This document shows positions 12,359 through 23,559 of a stretch of DNA of 64,000 nucleotides, piece by piece (position 1 is the stretch's first letter; every line of letters begins with the position of its first letter). Made by a program: the position numbers and the translations under genes. The stretch is from Diphasiastrum complanatum (Eukaryota > Streptophyta > Lycopodiopsida > Lycopodiales > Lycopodiaceae), in contig CM055097.1 in NCBI GenBank assembly GCA_029204225.1, forward strand, positions 8,449,411 through 8,513,410. Direction: 5' to 3'. The notes under the pieces are model-generated. The model was given only the letters and a program-made list of their open reading frames with translations. It did not search any database and was not told the origin of the DNA.

Positions 12359-13124
12359 CTATTCATGTGGTTCATCGACATCAGAGCCCTCGTCATCCTC
12401 TCGAATGGCATCAGACATGGCTTGTTTCAATGATGTATATTCATCATTGGAACGAAGTTCACGTCTTATCCATCGTGGGAGTCCAACGAGGAACCAAATT
12501 ATGAGCATAGACTCAGTGGGTTGTTCTTGTACCTGACTTTTTAATCTTTTAAATCGTTCAATGTAGTCACGTACTTTTTTGTCTTTTGTCATTTTGATAG
12601 CTTGACAAAAGGACTTTCTATCAAGCAAAATGGCTTGAAGTGTTTGACAAAGGCCTCCTTCAAGAGTGACCAGTCACGTTTATCTTCATGATCAAGGTTA
12701 AAAAACCACTCTCGTGCTCGATCGATCATGGTCATCCGAAACAGCTGTACCATGGCTTCTGGTGATGTCTCGCCATAGATGTCACATGCGTTCTCAAAGA
12801 CTTGAAGAAATCTTTGAGGATCAGTGTTACCATCATACTTAGGTAAATCTAGCTTTGGGGTACATTTTTCAGTACGTGGAATATTATTCGCAAAAGCTCC
12901 ATTTAAGTAAGCTCGTGCATGTGAAGATTCGGCAACATGAAAATGTGGTCGTTCATATGGAGCTTCATAAGCACGGGTTCCCATCTGTCGAATGGGTTGG
13001 TGGATGGCTCTTGGACTTGGGATTTCATTCGAGAATATCTATTAAATCGAGCTTGTTCGGTGGATGGGGAGACCATCTCTGGTGGATAGTCCTCCGTAGA
13101 ATTCGGATTAAAAGGGCGATCCAT
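12359..13124 (-). pseudogene. Ty3/gypsy gag fragment
   Basis: The minus-strand Retrotrans_gag domain: P-K-Y-D-G-N-T-D-P, then A-R-E-W-F-F-N-L and W-x-x-L-K-E-A-F-V-K-H-F, then after a frameshift near 12600 the V-R-D-Y-I-E-R-F-K-R-L ... L-P-R-W-I-R-R-E-L block. No zinc knuckle or pol follows, because the fragment joins the neighbouring gene at about 12360. Upstream on the minus strand lie a repeat-bearing leader and a candidate primer-binding site, so the 5' part of a gypsy element is preserved. Confidence 0.85.
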
Positions 13125-13141
13125 AACAACTTGCTCTAGTT

Positions 13142-13304
13142 GAGATTTGAAGGTTGCCTTCGGTCGAGATGTTAAAGAGGCCTTCGGTCGAAATCTGGAC
13201 TTATGGCTCCGGTCGAGATTTGAACGATGGCTTCGGTCGAGATGTTAAAGAGGCCTTCGGTCAAAATCTGGACTTATGGCTCCGGTCGAGATTTGAACGA
13301 TGAG
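13142..13304. repeat. 73-bp tandem repeat in gypsy leader
   Basis: A 73-bp unit built on the phrase CTTCGGTCGAGAT repeats a little over twice (starts near 13166 and 13239) with a few substitutions. It lies between the gag start and the primer-binding site of the minus-strand gypsy fragment, a place where leader repeats are often seen. Confidence 0.85.
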
Positions 13305-13560
13305 TGTCAGTTGAGGTGAAACTCAAGACATGTCAGGATATTGAAATAGTGGCTTGGTCGAGAAATAGTAGGTAGCAGTCCGGTCCAGACATGAGTCGTG
13401 GAGCTCGGCTTGGTAAGGATCGTGAAGTCCGGCTGAGAAAGGAGTTGCATGTTGGTCAGGACCAAAGTGGCGGGCTCTACAATGAACGTGTGGGAGGTCA
13501 CAGAGCGATTATTTGACAGCACAGATTAGAAAGATATGGCTTGGTTTAATGTCTGTGTAG

Positions 13561-13576
13561 CTGTGGAATGGCGCCA
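13561..13576 (-). promoter_or_regulatory. candidate gypsy primer-binding site
   Basis: Read on the minus strand, the sequence is TGGCGCCATTCCACAG, beginning with TGG as required to pair with a tRNA 3' CCA end. It sits two or three bases after a CA dinucleotide that could end the 5' LTR (about 13579). It lies upstream of the gypsy leader and gag on the same strand. The assignment rests on position and the TGGCGCC core only. Confidence 0.5.
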
Positions 13577-13814
13577 TCTGTGAACACAATTTTGTTGTTT
13601 CTTTACTTCTTCTTCGTTCTTCTGTAGTTACGGTTCTTACGGTTCTTCCTCTTATTAGAACAGTTACAAAACAGAAGCGTTACCCAGATTGCAGCGTGTA
13701 TTTCCTAGCCTATCAGTGGGAGTCACAGATCTGATGCTTAGCTACATGCATAAACCAGCCATGTAACCAGACATAGCTCAAGAAGATCAACGTTCTAAAA
13801 CAGGGAGCAATCCT

Positions 13815-14065
13815 ACCACTATCTACTGTGCTTTTGCTTGCAGGAACTCGGATTTGGGAGAGGGATCCAAACTCATTGAGAAACAAGCTATCTGTGGATC
13901 ATAAGTGGATCAAAATGAGCCTTATCTGCTCTAACAGAGCCCTGTACGGACAGAGAGCTCACTGTGAAATCAGCCCTCATTATTTGAGTGCTACTTTTCA
14001 AGGATTGATCCAAATTTGATGTTCTATAGCTTATTGGATAGGTATTGAAGAGTAGAGTGCGTTGC
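13815..14065 (+). repeat. copia leader/LTR segment shared with 35510-35790
   Basis: About 250 bp starting TGCTTTTGCTTGCAGGAACT matches 35510-35760 with only scattered substitutions and small indels. At the second site it lies upstream of a copia gag start. Here it is followed after about 50 bp by the end of a copia pol gene, so everything between leader and RNase H is gone. Confidence 0.75.
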
Positions 14066-14099
14066 TTGAGTTTCTAAATCAATTGGATTTGTTTTTAGG

Positions 14100-14790
14100 A
14101 GAGAATTTATAAGCCAAAGTAGATATGCACTTTCCATGCTCAAAAAATTCCAAATTCAATCAATTCACTTAGCCAGTTCCTATCAACGAATCCAGGTCAA
14201 CCCATTGGAAAGCGCTCACAAAAGTCATGAAGTACACCCAGACAACCAAACATCTTGGCATCTGTTATGGAGACAACCAATCTTCCAACATACTTGAAGG
14301 ATACACATATGCGGATTGGGTAGGATATATCAATACTAGAAGGTCTACTTTTGGTTTTGTATTTTTATACAATCAAGGCCTAATCTCGTGGAACAGATGA
14401 AAGCAGACCTCAGTAGCATTATCATCAACTAAATTAGAGTACATTGCTTCCACAAATGCTATAAAGGAGGCAATTTGGCTAAGGCACCTACTAGCAGAAA
14501 TCGACTTTGAACAGTCACATCCAACGACCATATTTTGAAACAACCAAAGCAGCATAGCTCTCTCTCTCTCTCTCAATCCGAAATTTCATTCTCGAAGCAA
14601 GCATATCGAAATCAGGTATCACTATTTGAGAGAGAAAGTGCAAAGCAAGGAGGTATCCTTAGTCTTCTGCAGAACTAAATCAATGGCAACAAATTACTTC
14701 ACGAAAGCTTTGTCAAAGGAGCACCATCTCAGATTCAACAACATGTTGAATCTGAAAATCAAAAGTTTTCAGGATCCACATTAAGGGGGA
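14100..14790 (+). pseudogene. copia RT/RNase H 3' end, deletion derivative
   Basis: The C-terminal copia pol is recognisable in one main frame with stops. It shows S-R-Y-A-L-S-M-L, then Y-A-D-W-V-G, R-R-S-T-F-G-F-V-F, S-S-T-K-L-E-Y-I-A, and the terminal S-R-S-K-H-I-E-I-R-Y-H block. A short (CT)n tract interrupts it at about 14560-14575. A polypurine tract (AAGGGGGAGTG, about 14784-14794) follows, then a TGTCAAAATTTG start that should be the 3' LTR. Confidence 0.85.
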
Positions 14791-14792
14791 GT

Positions 14793-15240
14793 GTCAAAAT
14801 TTGATGCTCAGCCTCAAATCCATTCAATTATGAGCATCATGAAAAAACAAGACAGAAGGCTCGAATTTCTGTTCAAATGATCGAAAAATTCAGGATCGAA
14901 GTTTTCAGAATTTTTTGATACTGAATCGACTCGAAAATTTCTATATTTTTCAAGTCAGTATATATTTTTCAATACTTGTAAATTTCGATACTGTCGGTCT
15001 AAATCCGAACCAACGACTTCACGTTGACAGTCCGCCCATGCATCAAGCTCGCTCCCAGCTTCCGCTCATTCCCACTGATTTCTAACAATAGGGTTCCGGA
15101 ATGAGTGTTCAAGAACCCTAAATAAGAAGCTTCCTAAATAATATGCACATTGAGTTTTGAGAAATTGCTAGCGTTCTAGAGTCAACCTAAGATGTAAGAC
15201 TCAATCTTATTTTTAGTGTCCATTTCTTGATTAACGTGAG
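14793..15240 (+). mobile_element. putative copia 3' LTR (end not defined)
   Basis: The sequence starts with TG right after the polypurine tract. No second copy of this LTR is visible, so the 3' border is a guess based on a typical copia LTR length of a few hundred bases. Confidence 0.45.
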
Positions 15241-16365
15241 CAAATATTTTAATAATCAAATAATGCTCAACAAAATAATAAGATGCTACTACATAAGGAA
15301 GAAAATGGGGTCTTGTATCCAATAAGCAAGATATTTAAGGCCCATTGGATGAGGCTTGAAATAAGAGCTTTATTTCAACATTGAAGCAAAATGGATGAGA
15401 GGCTGAGTAGTGGGACATAGTAGTCTCAAAGAATGGATGACTTATGGTTGCATGCTAGTCTATTTGAAATAGCACTCCTGTTTCAGCGAGTCTGAATTGC
15501 TTAGACTAAGTGTCAAGTAACTTGTGAGATATATAGTATCAGTGCAACATAGTTATATCCTTGCTCAAGTATGAAAAACAAAGATTTTTAGCTCATACAA
15601 TGTGAGCTTAAACCTTTGATGGCAATAAAGCTATTTTAGGTCAAATTCATCCCATCAAGTAGCACTCTCCAAGATCTATCTAAAACCATTAAAAGCCTTC
15701 AAACAAAAAGTTAAAACAATGACATGTTGCTAGAACTATTTGAGCCCTCGCCCACTGAATGCTATGCTTCTAATCACATCTAAACTTCATCTAGTGGCTA
15801 TCATCTAAATTGTATCTTCTTATGCCCCTAAGAGTATCAAACTATTGCACTTTCCTAATACAATGAATCTAAGCTACGTTTCAAACATATGAAAATTACA
15901 TTGTAATCACTCACAAATCACACAAGGAGTGAAACATATACTCTAAGGCATATAATTCAACTGATTACAGAGCATACAATGAATATCAAATAGAAACATA
16001 TACTATAAGGCATATAATAAAAATGATTACAAAGCATACAATGAATCTAAGCTATATTTCAAACCTATGAAAATTACATTATATTCACTCACAAATCACA
16101 AATCATTAAAATTAAAAAAACAATCAACCAAAATGCTTAAACAAAATCATATGTATTACATATTATGAGACCTTCTGTCTCATGTCCAAATACACATATA
16201 TATATCCGCATAAATAAAACTACACTATAGAGTACTACTCTCGGTCAGATGCACTGTGATTATTACCACCCATAGATGCCAGGTGCTCTTGCAAGACAAG
16301 GTAATCTCCTCCACTTTTCCTTCTCTTACTATAGGTATGCATCATGATCATATCCCATACACACA
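15240..16365. other. no gene; includes nested AT-rich repeats at 15861-16110
   Basis: No coding signal. A unit starting CAATGAATCTAAGCTA occurs at 15861 and again 178 bp later. Inside it a 62-bp unit (AACATATACTMTAAGGCATA) repeats at 15932 and 15994. The array is AT-rich and looks like slippage or unequal exchange in non-coding DNA. Confidence 0.6.
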
Positions 16366-16374
16366 TTGCATTAT

Positions 16375-16740
16375 TGACTTCAGGAATGCAGGCCATGTGG
16401 ATTTTTATCCTGCTCCGCTAAGGATGTTGCACGGGATTGAATGCAGCTTAAATGATCCCAAAGTGATTCCATAAACTTTATAGGATCTCCAAGTAGTTGC
16501 TAGCCAGGCACGGAGGTATGGGTGTGAGTAATTGGAATGCAGACAAGTATGAACCAACACCTCAGAAGTGCTACATCCAGACGTACAGCGTCAAAGAGAT
16601 GCCTCCATTTTTTGAGGTTATCAAGATGCTGGTAATCAGAACTGAAAACTGACAAAGATGATTAGGAAATGCAAATGTTTGACTGTTATTGCAGCTACAT
16701 CCCGGCCCGGATGGAGGGATTTGGAATATTATCTTCATCT
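16375..16740 (+). pseudogene. exon-like coding fragment of unknown gene, copy 1
   Basis: The frame ending at 16474 reads D-F-R-N-A-G-H-V-D-F-Y-P-A-P. A second block from about 16520 reads N-W-N-A-D-K-Y-E-P-T-P-Q and ends at a GTAATC that could be a splice donor. A TGTTATTGCAG acceptor at about 16694 is followed by coding-like H-P-G-P-D-G-G. The same pieces occur at 28490-28820. I do not recognise the protein. Conservation of amino-acid sense in both copies suggests a captured piece of a host gene. Confidence 0.35.
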
Positions 16741-17069
16741 AGTTCAGCTTCAAATAATTAGTGTGCTGGTACAATTGATGACTTGCTAATTAAAGACCGG
16801 AAATAGTGCGTTCTTGAAAGTATTACGTTTGATGAAAGAACTCGGTGGCTGCTAGAAGTGGAGATCTTTGAAAGGCAGTTCAATTGCAATTTGCCTGTAC
16901 TTCCAGTGTGCCACTTTAGTTGAGTTGAGAACGCATCAGCTTCATAAATGATAAACCCTTATATAATTAGTCTATGCAGCACAAAGGCTCTTGTCTAACA
17001 TAGATGGTGACAACTTGTAACTAAAGAGAAAGTTCGAGCCGTTGGCTGCCTAACAGCCACAATTGAACT

Positions 17070-17987
17070 TCAATATTTTGGCTTTGATGATTTGTTGATG
17101 TTGATCAACGTGGCAGACTGCCCCTGGCATCGTTTTACCTCATGTGAACTTGATGATGCCGCCTGAGTATGCAACCTTTTTTGGCCTCTTTTGGGCTCAA
17201 TTGCTGGCACCTCGTCTGCTTTCTTGCTGATCCATGATGATGGGATCCGACAAACTATGGGTCCGCCTACTATCTCACCGTTCAACTTTACCCAAACATT
17301 CTTTTTACAAATTCCATCTGCAATAGACGTTCCGGCAACAACAGTAGCTTGTGATGCTTTATGATTCTTCAGAATGTCCGGAGCAGTGGGAATCTGCCTA
17401 GCACGTGCAGGCCTACGAGTCTTTTGAAGCACCGCAACGGATGATGATAATGATGGTGCGCTCGAGATTAATGCATTGTTCACGGTCTTCTTGAGCTGCA
17501 GGGAAGGCTTTTCTTGAACCTCTTTGGGAGGTGGAAGAGTAGGAGTTGCTTTGGGCCTGGAAATTTGCTGGAAACACGCATTAATATTGCAATCTTTTGC
17601 TTGTTTAGTAGGTGGGTGAAATAAGTTGTCAACCAATTTCTTCCAGTCATCCACAAGCCGCTTTGCAACGTGTCTGAGATTTCCATCGTGTGCATACTTT
17701 TTTATGTTGTTCACGACTTTTCCAACCATTGTGGCTTTCAAATCCTCCAAGCCCAAATCCATGTTCTTCAGTTGCAAGAGCAATCCCAACAGCCTTTCCG
17801 GAGGAAATTCATCAGCTCTAAGCAGCTGCTCCTTGATAGTCATAATTTTACTCTCACGAACCTGACCACTCGTTGCATTGCAAATTTGTTCCATGGCACT
17901 CGCAACTGAATAGCATACAAACAATACTAATAAGCTTAGACAATTATAATTTAAGATATGGGTTGTGCTTACATCCAAGATGGCCAT
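17070..17987 (-). CDS. TFIIS-N/MED26-like protein, copy 1 (probably partial)
   Basis: A minus-strand frame of 305 codons. At residues 62-123 (17804-17619) it has a TFIIS N-terminal (LW) helical bundle: L-L-x-L-L-x-Q-L ... L-E-D-L-K-A-T-M-V-G-K-V-V-N-N-I-K-K-Y ... L-V-D-D-W-K-K-L-V-D. In plants this resembles Mediator subunit 26 proteins, nuclear factors that contact RNA polymerase II. The rest is basic, Ser/Pro-rich and probably disordered. The first 30 residues are probably not protein: a GTAAGC at 17972 and a TTCAG at 17906 mark a 67-bp intron. Spliced, the upstream exon reads G-H-L-G into A-S-A-M-E. A further exon at about 18230-18330 has an in-frame TAG here. The gene may be decayed or a captured fragment. 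Confidence 0.65.
   Translation of the reverse strand: MAILDVSTTHILNYNCLSLLVLFVCYSVASAMEQICNATSGQVRESKIMTIKEQLLRADEFPPERLLGLLLQLKNMDLGLEDLKATMVGKVVNNIKKYAHDGNLRHVAKRLVDDWKKLVDNLFHPPTKQAKDCNINACFQQISRPKATPTLPPPKEVQEKPSLQLKKTVNNALISSAPSLSSSVAVLQKTRRPARARQIPTAPDILKNHKASQATVVAGTSIADGICKKNVWVKLNGEIVGGPIVCRIPSSWISKKADEVPAIEPKRGQKRLHTQAASSSSHEVKRCQGQSATLININKSSKPKY
17906..17972 (-). other. predicted 67-bp GT-AG intron in MED26-like copy 1
   Basis: On the minus strand the segment begins GTAAGCACAACC and ends GCTATTCAG, with a CTAAG branch-point-like motif about 35 bp before the acceptor. The second copy has the same borders (30065-30130), differing by small indels. Conserved borders and a protein sequence that joins sensibly across them support a real intron. 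Confidence 0.65.
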
Positions 17988-18457
17988 CTACTTCAACAAG
18001 AAGCTGCATGATGCATGATCGACTTACAAATTGCAATACGATAATCGATCAAATCTTAGAAACCCCTCAAATTACAAGAAGAGAACCGAGACTGAAAACC
18101 ATGCAAGCCCAATGATGAAAGAAGCGAAATACTTTCAACCGAATGAATATCATAAGTATTGAGAATATAGTGAGCAAATAAAAAACCTGATCCATACCTT
18201 GGGTTGTTGTTTTGGTTACAGCTCCTGCCTGATCCACCTAAATGGACCCACGAATAATCTTGTGCCGCTGCTGCTGCTTCTTTGCGAGCTCCTTCTTCTT
18301 CTTCTTGTTGCAGTACGATAGTTCAGCTATGGACTAGGCCAGGCCACCGGCCACACCCCGCTGTGTGGTTCCTCTTGATTACAAAATAAACCTTTGTGTT
18401 GGATTAGTATGAGAATAAATAAAGTTAAATTCTATTAAGCAGCAATGATATGACTGG

Positions 18458-18567
<110 letters not shown>

Positions 18568-18580
18568 AATATTTTAGAGA

Positions 18581-18827
18581 GTGTAATGGTGTTGTTAACC
18601 CACTCTAGTCTGCATATGTTACACCTAGGGACTCTAGTCTCCATATGTTATACCTAGAGAGAGTGTAATGGTGTTGTTAACCCACTCTAGTCTGCATATG
18701 TTACACCTAGGGACTCTAGTCTCCATATGTTATACCTAGGGACTCTAGCCTCCCTGTATGTCACACCTAGGGAGTCTCCATATGTCACACCTAGGGAGAG
18801 TAGGGTGGATTAACAACACCATTACAC
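18581..18827. mobile_element. MITE-like foldback element with internal tandem repeats
   Basis: The left arm starting GTGTAATGGTGTTGTTAA (18581) is the inverted complement of the right arm ending TTAACAACACCATTACAC (18827). The left arm is duplicated inside the element at about 18663, and a CATATGTYAYACCTAGGGA phrase repeats several times between the arms. No coding sequence. Related hairpins lie at 30643, 31066 and 31465. It sits just upstream of the MED26-like gene's first visible exon. Confidence 0.75.
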
Positions 18828-18839
18828 ACACTCTCTTTT

Positions 18840-19990
18840 TTTCTCTCTCTATCTCCCATGGGCGGGTTATTAGAAAATTCGATGATTTTTGCAGTATAAG
18901 AGATGTTGTTCCCCAAAGAGAGCTTATAAGAGGGTAATTCCGTCATTATGGTGGAATTAAAGATATATCAGTGATGCACAGTGAAATGAGATGGAAATGA
19001 TGAGAAATTTGGTTGTCAAGGACATTTAGAGTAGGCAGCCAAAACCACCAAGCCCAAGGAAAAATGTAATAAATTTGATAGAAACAGATTTAATGATCAT
19101 TCTAGACCATATACCTCTCCCATACAATAGCTATGTATGATCATTACTATTTTGAGTGACTAAACAATCACTACACACACATGCTGATTAACCACAAGTT
19201 CCAAGATTATGAATCCTCTAGTTTTGACTCAGCAGCTAAGCAACTTGCAAAATGACTCGAGATGTCGGAAGAGGTGTTGTGAAGATAGGTCTAACTCGAA
19301 AAGAAATGAATGAAAATAATTCGAATGTCTAGAAAGAAAATTTTTCGTGTATGGTGGAATAAACTATCTTCATCTTTCACAATGCATGGCTACGCCTATC
19401 AATTTCAAGCAAAACAATAGTGATAGAAATCACGTTTGATTTTATAGTAACTAACTTTGGAATCATCAATACTATAGTGATTACGTAGCCAAACAATAAA
19501 GCATCGAAAATTATTAAACAAATAATTTGTCGCAAATTATTTGCAAATTAGTTGCGAATCACAAGACAAATAATTAGTCGCGAAGGACTCCAGAAAATGC
19601 ATACATTCTGAGACGAAGCTGAACGCAATAAAGGATAGTATTGATTCAGTATGAAAACGTAACATAAGTAAATGAGTACAATAAGTTGCGGATCAAAGCC
19701 GCGTACTCTATGCTATCTCTGAGTGGCTAAAATAAAAATATGAATTAATGAGAATGTTGATAAGTAGTAGCGCAATAGCAATCTCTAAAACAGCTCTAAG
19801 AAGTGAGCTTGAATGCTCAGGAGTGTTCAAGCTCGCAGGCTTGAGAGAGAGAGAGAGCTAACTATTCAAATGCTTTCTGATAACTTCTGAACTTTTAAAT
19901 GAAGTTACATGAATATGAACAACTATTTATACTAAGAAATTAGGTTGTCAATTGCGATCGCCAGTTGGCTGGTTACAATTTAGGGCTAGG
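18840..19990. other. no gene recognised
   Basis: AT-rich sequence without a convincing open frame or repeat partner. A short GA tract occurs at about 19842-19856. Confidence 0.5.
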
Positions 19991-20189
19991 GTTTACGGTT
20001 GGATATTATTGTTAGTGTTAGGGTCATTGGCACGATAAGGAACATTATTGCTCATATTCAGAAAACATGGTATACAAGGAGGTGTTTGAACATAGACGTG
20101 GTGAAGTTTAATGTTTTGGTTATATTTGAAGCATTATTAACATTGTTTAATGTTGTTGTTATGATTGGTAGTATGTTGAGAGCATTAGT

Positions 20190-20990
20190 TTGGCTTATAT
20201 TATTCGTGTCATGAAGGGAGTTCCACTCAATATTTCTGGAATTTCCAATTTCAACATTGAATGGCATTTAGCAGGAGATCTAAAGACATTAAAATGTATG
20301 TTCAATGTATCCCATGGCGCTAACTCTAAACACCCTTGTTTGTACTGTATGAAGATAGCAAAAGACATGACAAGGAGTACAGGAATATCAAGAGATCAAG
20401 AAGATTCTAAATCTATACTATCGATTCCTCTTCAGAATGTTCATATTTGTACATTGCATGCAGAGGTGCATATTATAGAAAAAATAATATATCCTCACAT
20501 CTTGTTTGCATGGAATTCTGAGCCAGAGGCAGATGCGAAGGAAACTATTTCTAGATTAGAGGATGTGTTGTCTAAAGCAGGCTTACATAAAGGCCATGTT
20601 AAAATAAAAAAAGACAACAAGCTATCAGGTACAACATGAAATATTCCATGCAAGCTAAGCATTGGAGGATCCAAAGCTTGAAGATTTATATCAAATTATT
20701 CTGGCAAACAATCCAAGATTCAATACTCGGCTTGGAAAGAGATTATTGCAGCAACTCAAGATTTCGAAGAAGAAGGTTCTACTCGTATACACAAGGTAGA
20801 ATTTGAAAAAAATTAGACAACATGGTGAAATACTTGAGAAAAGATAAATTTTCAAATACTGATCTACAAATGATACAGAAAACAATCAATGAATTTGTGA
20901 ATGTAGTTCGAAGTGCATGATCATAACACATTGTATGGTAAGATTTTGATGTTACACTACTATAGACAAATATGTGCAATTAAATTAGAT
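20190..20990 (+). pseudogene. unclassified transposase-like gene, copy B
   Basis: An open frame of about 149 codons from 20190 contains F-N-I-E-W-H-L-A-G-D-L-K, then H-P-C-L-Y-C-M-K (a two-cysteine knuckle) and L-H-A-E-V-H-I-I-E-K. A related frame continues to about 20790 (D-L-Y-Q-I-I-L-A-N-N-P-R). Stops follow. Copy A at 6700-7925 ends just after the same W-H-L motif, so copy B shows what lies behind it. The protein looks like an RNase H-fold transposase of a DNA element, but I infer that from style only. It is convergent with the minus-strand gene at 21254. Confidence 0.5.
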
Positions 20991-21253
20991 ACTTTTGGTA
21001 CTGATTTAGATTATATTTATATGACATGCATCACATATTACGGCATCATTCGACATTCTTTGCAATAAATAGTTGAAGTCTTAGCATATGATCATCGCAA
21101 GGAATGGAAAAATCTCATTGGCAAGCAAGAGCGAAATTTCATAAAAAGTACACAACATGGCGGGACTTTGAATTATGAGAAACTCCTCTTCAGAACGTAG
21201 ATCATCTGCTTTATTGCACATTTTCTTCACAACCATTTTTAAGCAATCTTTCC

Positions 21254-21924
21254 CTAAGTGAAGCTCATCATTATGTACATCGTCAACACCAGGAGAAGAT
21301 CATTGGCATCAAAATCAATTATATCTGAAAATTCATCAAGCTCTTTGCTCAAAATGCAAAGAGTCTCAGCTTCAGTGAAATAAAAAAGATTCGATATATC
21401 CGATAATGTCAAAAAAGAATTATTATCTATATTATAAGTAGGCAATGTGATATGACATTTATCAGAAGGAAAAATGTTGTTGGGAGTTCTAGGGCCAATA
21501 AATGATGCTCTGTTTCATGCAGGATCAAAAATCTGTACAGTCATCTAAACTAACGCTCGTATCAATAAAAAAAGTATCTATATCTACAATCTTTGACTTT
21601 TCAAACTTTGTACCACTAGAAGAAGCAACTTCAGAAGTGGAAGGGCCAGCTTCCGAATCGTCAGAAATATTTAACAAAAGAAAAAAAAACAAATGCAGAC
21701 TGAAAATCAACAAATCTATATTTTTTATTGTGAATTGGGCACTCACCTACAAACTTGAAATCATTATGTAACTTGGTGAACATTCTGTCAAGCTTAGTTT
21801 TATAGCTATGCTTGTCGAGTGCCACCAGGTCCTGATAATGAATCATATCCTTATTCTGAGATCTGAATAAGGGAGTATTGAGTAGAGACTTAAATCTGAG
21901 ATAAATCTCAGAAAATGCTTCCAC
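21254..21924 (-). pseudogene. unknown minus-strand coding blocks
   Basis: Three short minus-strand open blocks (21924-21661, 21746-21525, 21445-21254) read like exons. The first has K-T-K-L-D-R-M-F-T-K-L-H-N-D-F and G-E-C-P-I-H-N-K-K-Y. The second is acidic and Ser-rich (S-D-D-S-E-A-G-P-S-T-S). No domain recognised. The amino-acid composition is ordinary protein-like rather than random, and it sits between the transposase-like and H3-like genes. Confidence 0.35.
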
Positions 21925-22432
21925 ACCAGGACCCTCAATAATAGAAGAAAGAATGAAAAGAAAAGGAGAAAAAAAAAATACTCTAAATTCTCACTAATAC
22001 CAAATTCATGAAAAAAAGAAAACAAACTAGAACCGAAATTAGACATTTTGAGCAAAAAAGACAGATGTGAAATTTCCAATATCGCTCTCAAGCGCAAAAT
22101 GCAGGTCATACAAGAACCTCAAAACAATGTGCACTCAAAAGAGATATAGGAACACAGGGTATCGTATCTCTCATAAGCGCGCTCTCTCTTTGCAAAAACT
22201 CCGTCTTCTCACCATGCGCTCGAGACCGATACCGCTGTGATTCCAATATCGCGTTCGAACGCAGATCTCTTTTGTGCTCATATTCTCTATCTATCTTGCA
22301 TTCGAAACCGATATTCAGTTCTGGTATTGATCTCAAGCGCCTTCTGATTGCAATTTTTTTTTGTTTTCATTCTCTGCGCTTGGGTTCAAACTTTTTTTTT
22401 TTTCTAATTTATTTATTTATATTCTAAGAACG

Positions 22433-23479
22433 ATAGTTAGGACCAAATCCACTGCCCGTGCCATAACCACTGGAAAACTCCAGAGATCAACTGAATTGTT
22501 GATCCCTAGAGCTCCTTTCGGCTGATCTGTCAAGAATGTCACTTTGTCACTTGGGCTAAATGTTCGTTTTGCCATGACAGCCATGCAGGCCTTACAAGGT
22601 GTTGTAGAAGACTTTCTGGCCCAGTTTTTTGAGGATACATGTCTTTTGGCCGTGCATGGTAAGCGTGTCACTATCATGCCAAAAGATTTCGTCATTCTCA
22701 GAAGACTTCAAAACCGTTATTCTGGTTTGCATGTGGATAACACCAACACCTCCAAAGACTTGCCTCTGGATAGAACAAACTTGCCAACTACCTCTAGGAG
22801 GAAAAGGAAAGGGCATGTTCCCAAGAAAGCTAGATCTCAAAGGCCAATTGCTTTCCTTCCTCCTAGAGTTATCCCTGCCAAGAGACCCCACATCGTCTTG
22901 AGCTCTGAATCAAATATTGAAGAATCTGATTCAGACTGAAAATCACCCTCTCCTCCTCGTGTTATTCGTCCAACTCCTCAAAAGGTTTCTTCACCAAAAG
23001 TGATGATTACCCAAGAGGAGCTCGACAAAATAATCGAGAAATCTGTAAATATTGTATCTGCTTCTCTTTCTGCTCCTGTACATAATTTTTTGTCAGAATT
23101 CCATATGATCTCGTGCAATTTTTTTTTTTATTCTGACCATTATAACCAGTATGAGGCTTACTTAGCTAATAAAACTGATCTTCTCGGCAATTATCTTGAT
23201 TTCTTTCTTCCAAATTCACATAGAAGCTTTAGATTAGGTCCCAAATTTTGTGACGAGCTTAAAGATAAAACATCAAAGATTACAGATGTAATAGTAGAAG
23301 GTGGAGGATGCTTTTTGCAATATAGTATTAGTTCTGATTCTCATGGTGTAGTTTTTGTTGTTAGTCCATTTTTTATAGGAGCGATGAAGGCAAAAGAAGC
23401 CGATTTTGATAAGGCTGTATATTTCATCGAATGCAGTCCAGTGGCAAAATTTTATTTGATTCCATATGAGAATAAGTAA
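22433..23479 (+). pseudogene. histone H3-derived fusion protein in a mobile unit
   Basis: One reading frame of 349 codons is broken only by TGA at 22523 and 22937. It opens with R-T-K-S-T-A-R, the histone H3 tail (R2, T3, K4, T6, A7 and R8 kept; K9 replaced by Ala). The start codon is ATA where ATG is expected. It then skips the rest of the tail and alpha-N and resumes at S-T-E-L-L-I. It runs colinearly through the histone fold: A-L-Q, F-F-E-D-T-C-L, H-G-K-R-V-T-I-M-P-K-D (to 22687). Loop 1 has no CENP-A-like insertion. About 250 further residues follow: a basic K-K-A-R linker, an acidic S-S-E-S-N-I-E-E-S-D-S-D patch and an unknown C-terminal domain. The first TGA aligns with an Arg codon, consistent with CGA to TGA decay. 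This is an H3-derived protein, not an ordinary histone gene. Confidence 0.75.
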
Positions 23480-23559
23480 GGATTGCTTGTTTGTTTTTGT
23501 TGCCTTAATTTGGATTGTTGTAGTCGTCATTGCTTTAATAAGTAAGGATTTATCGATAT

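Noticed and set aside
22592-22891. Antisense open frame over the H3-like sequence
   Set aside because: No domain similarity. The sense strand matches histone H3 clearly, so this is a shadow.
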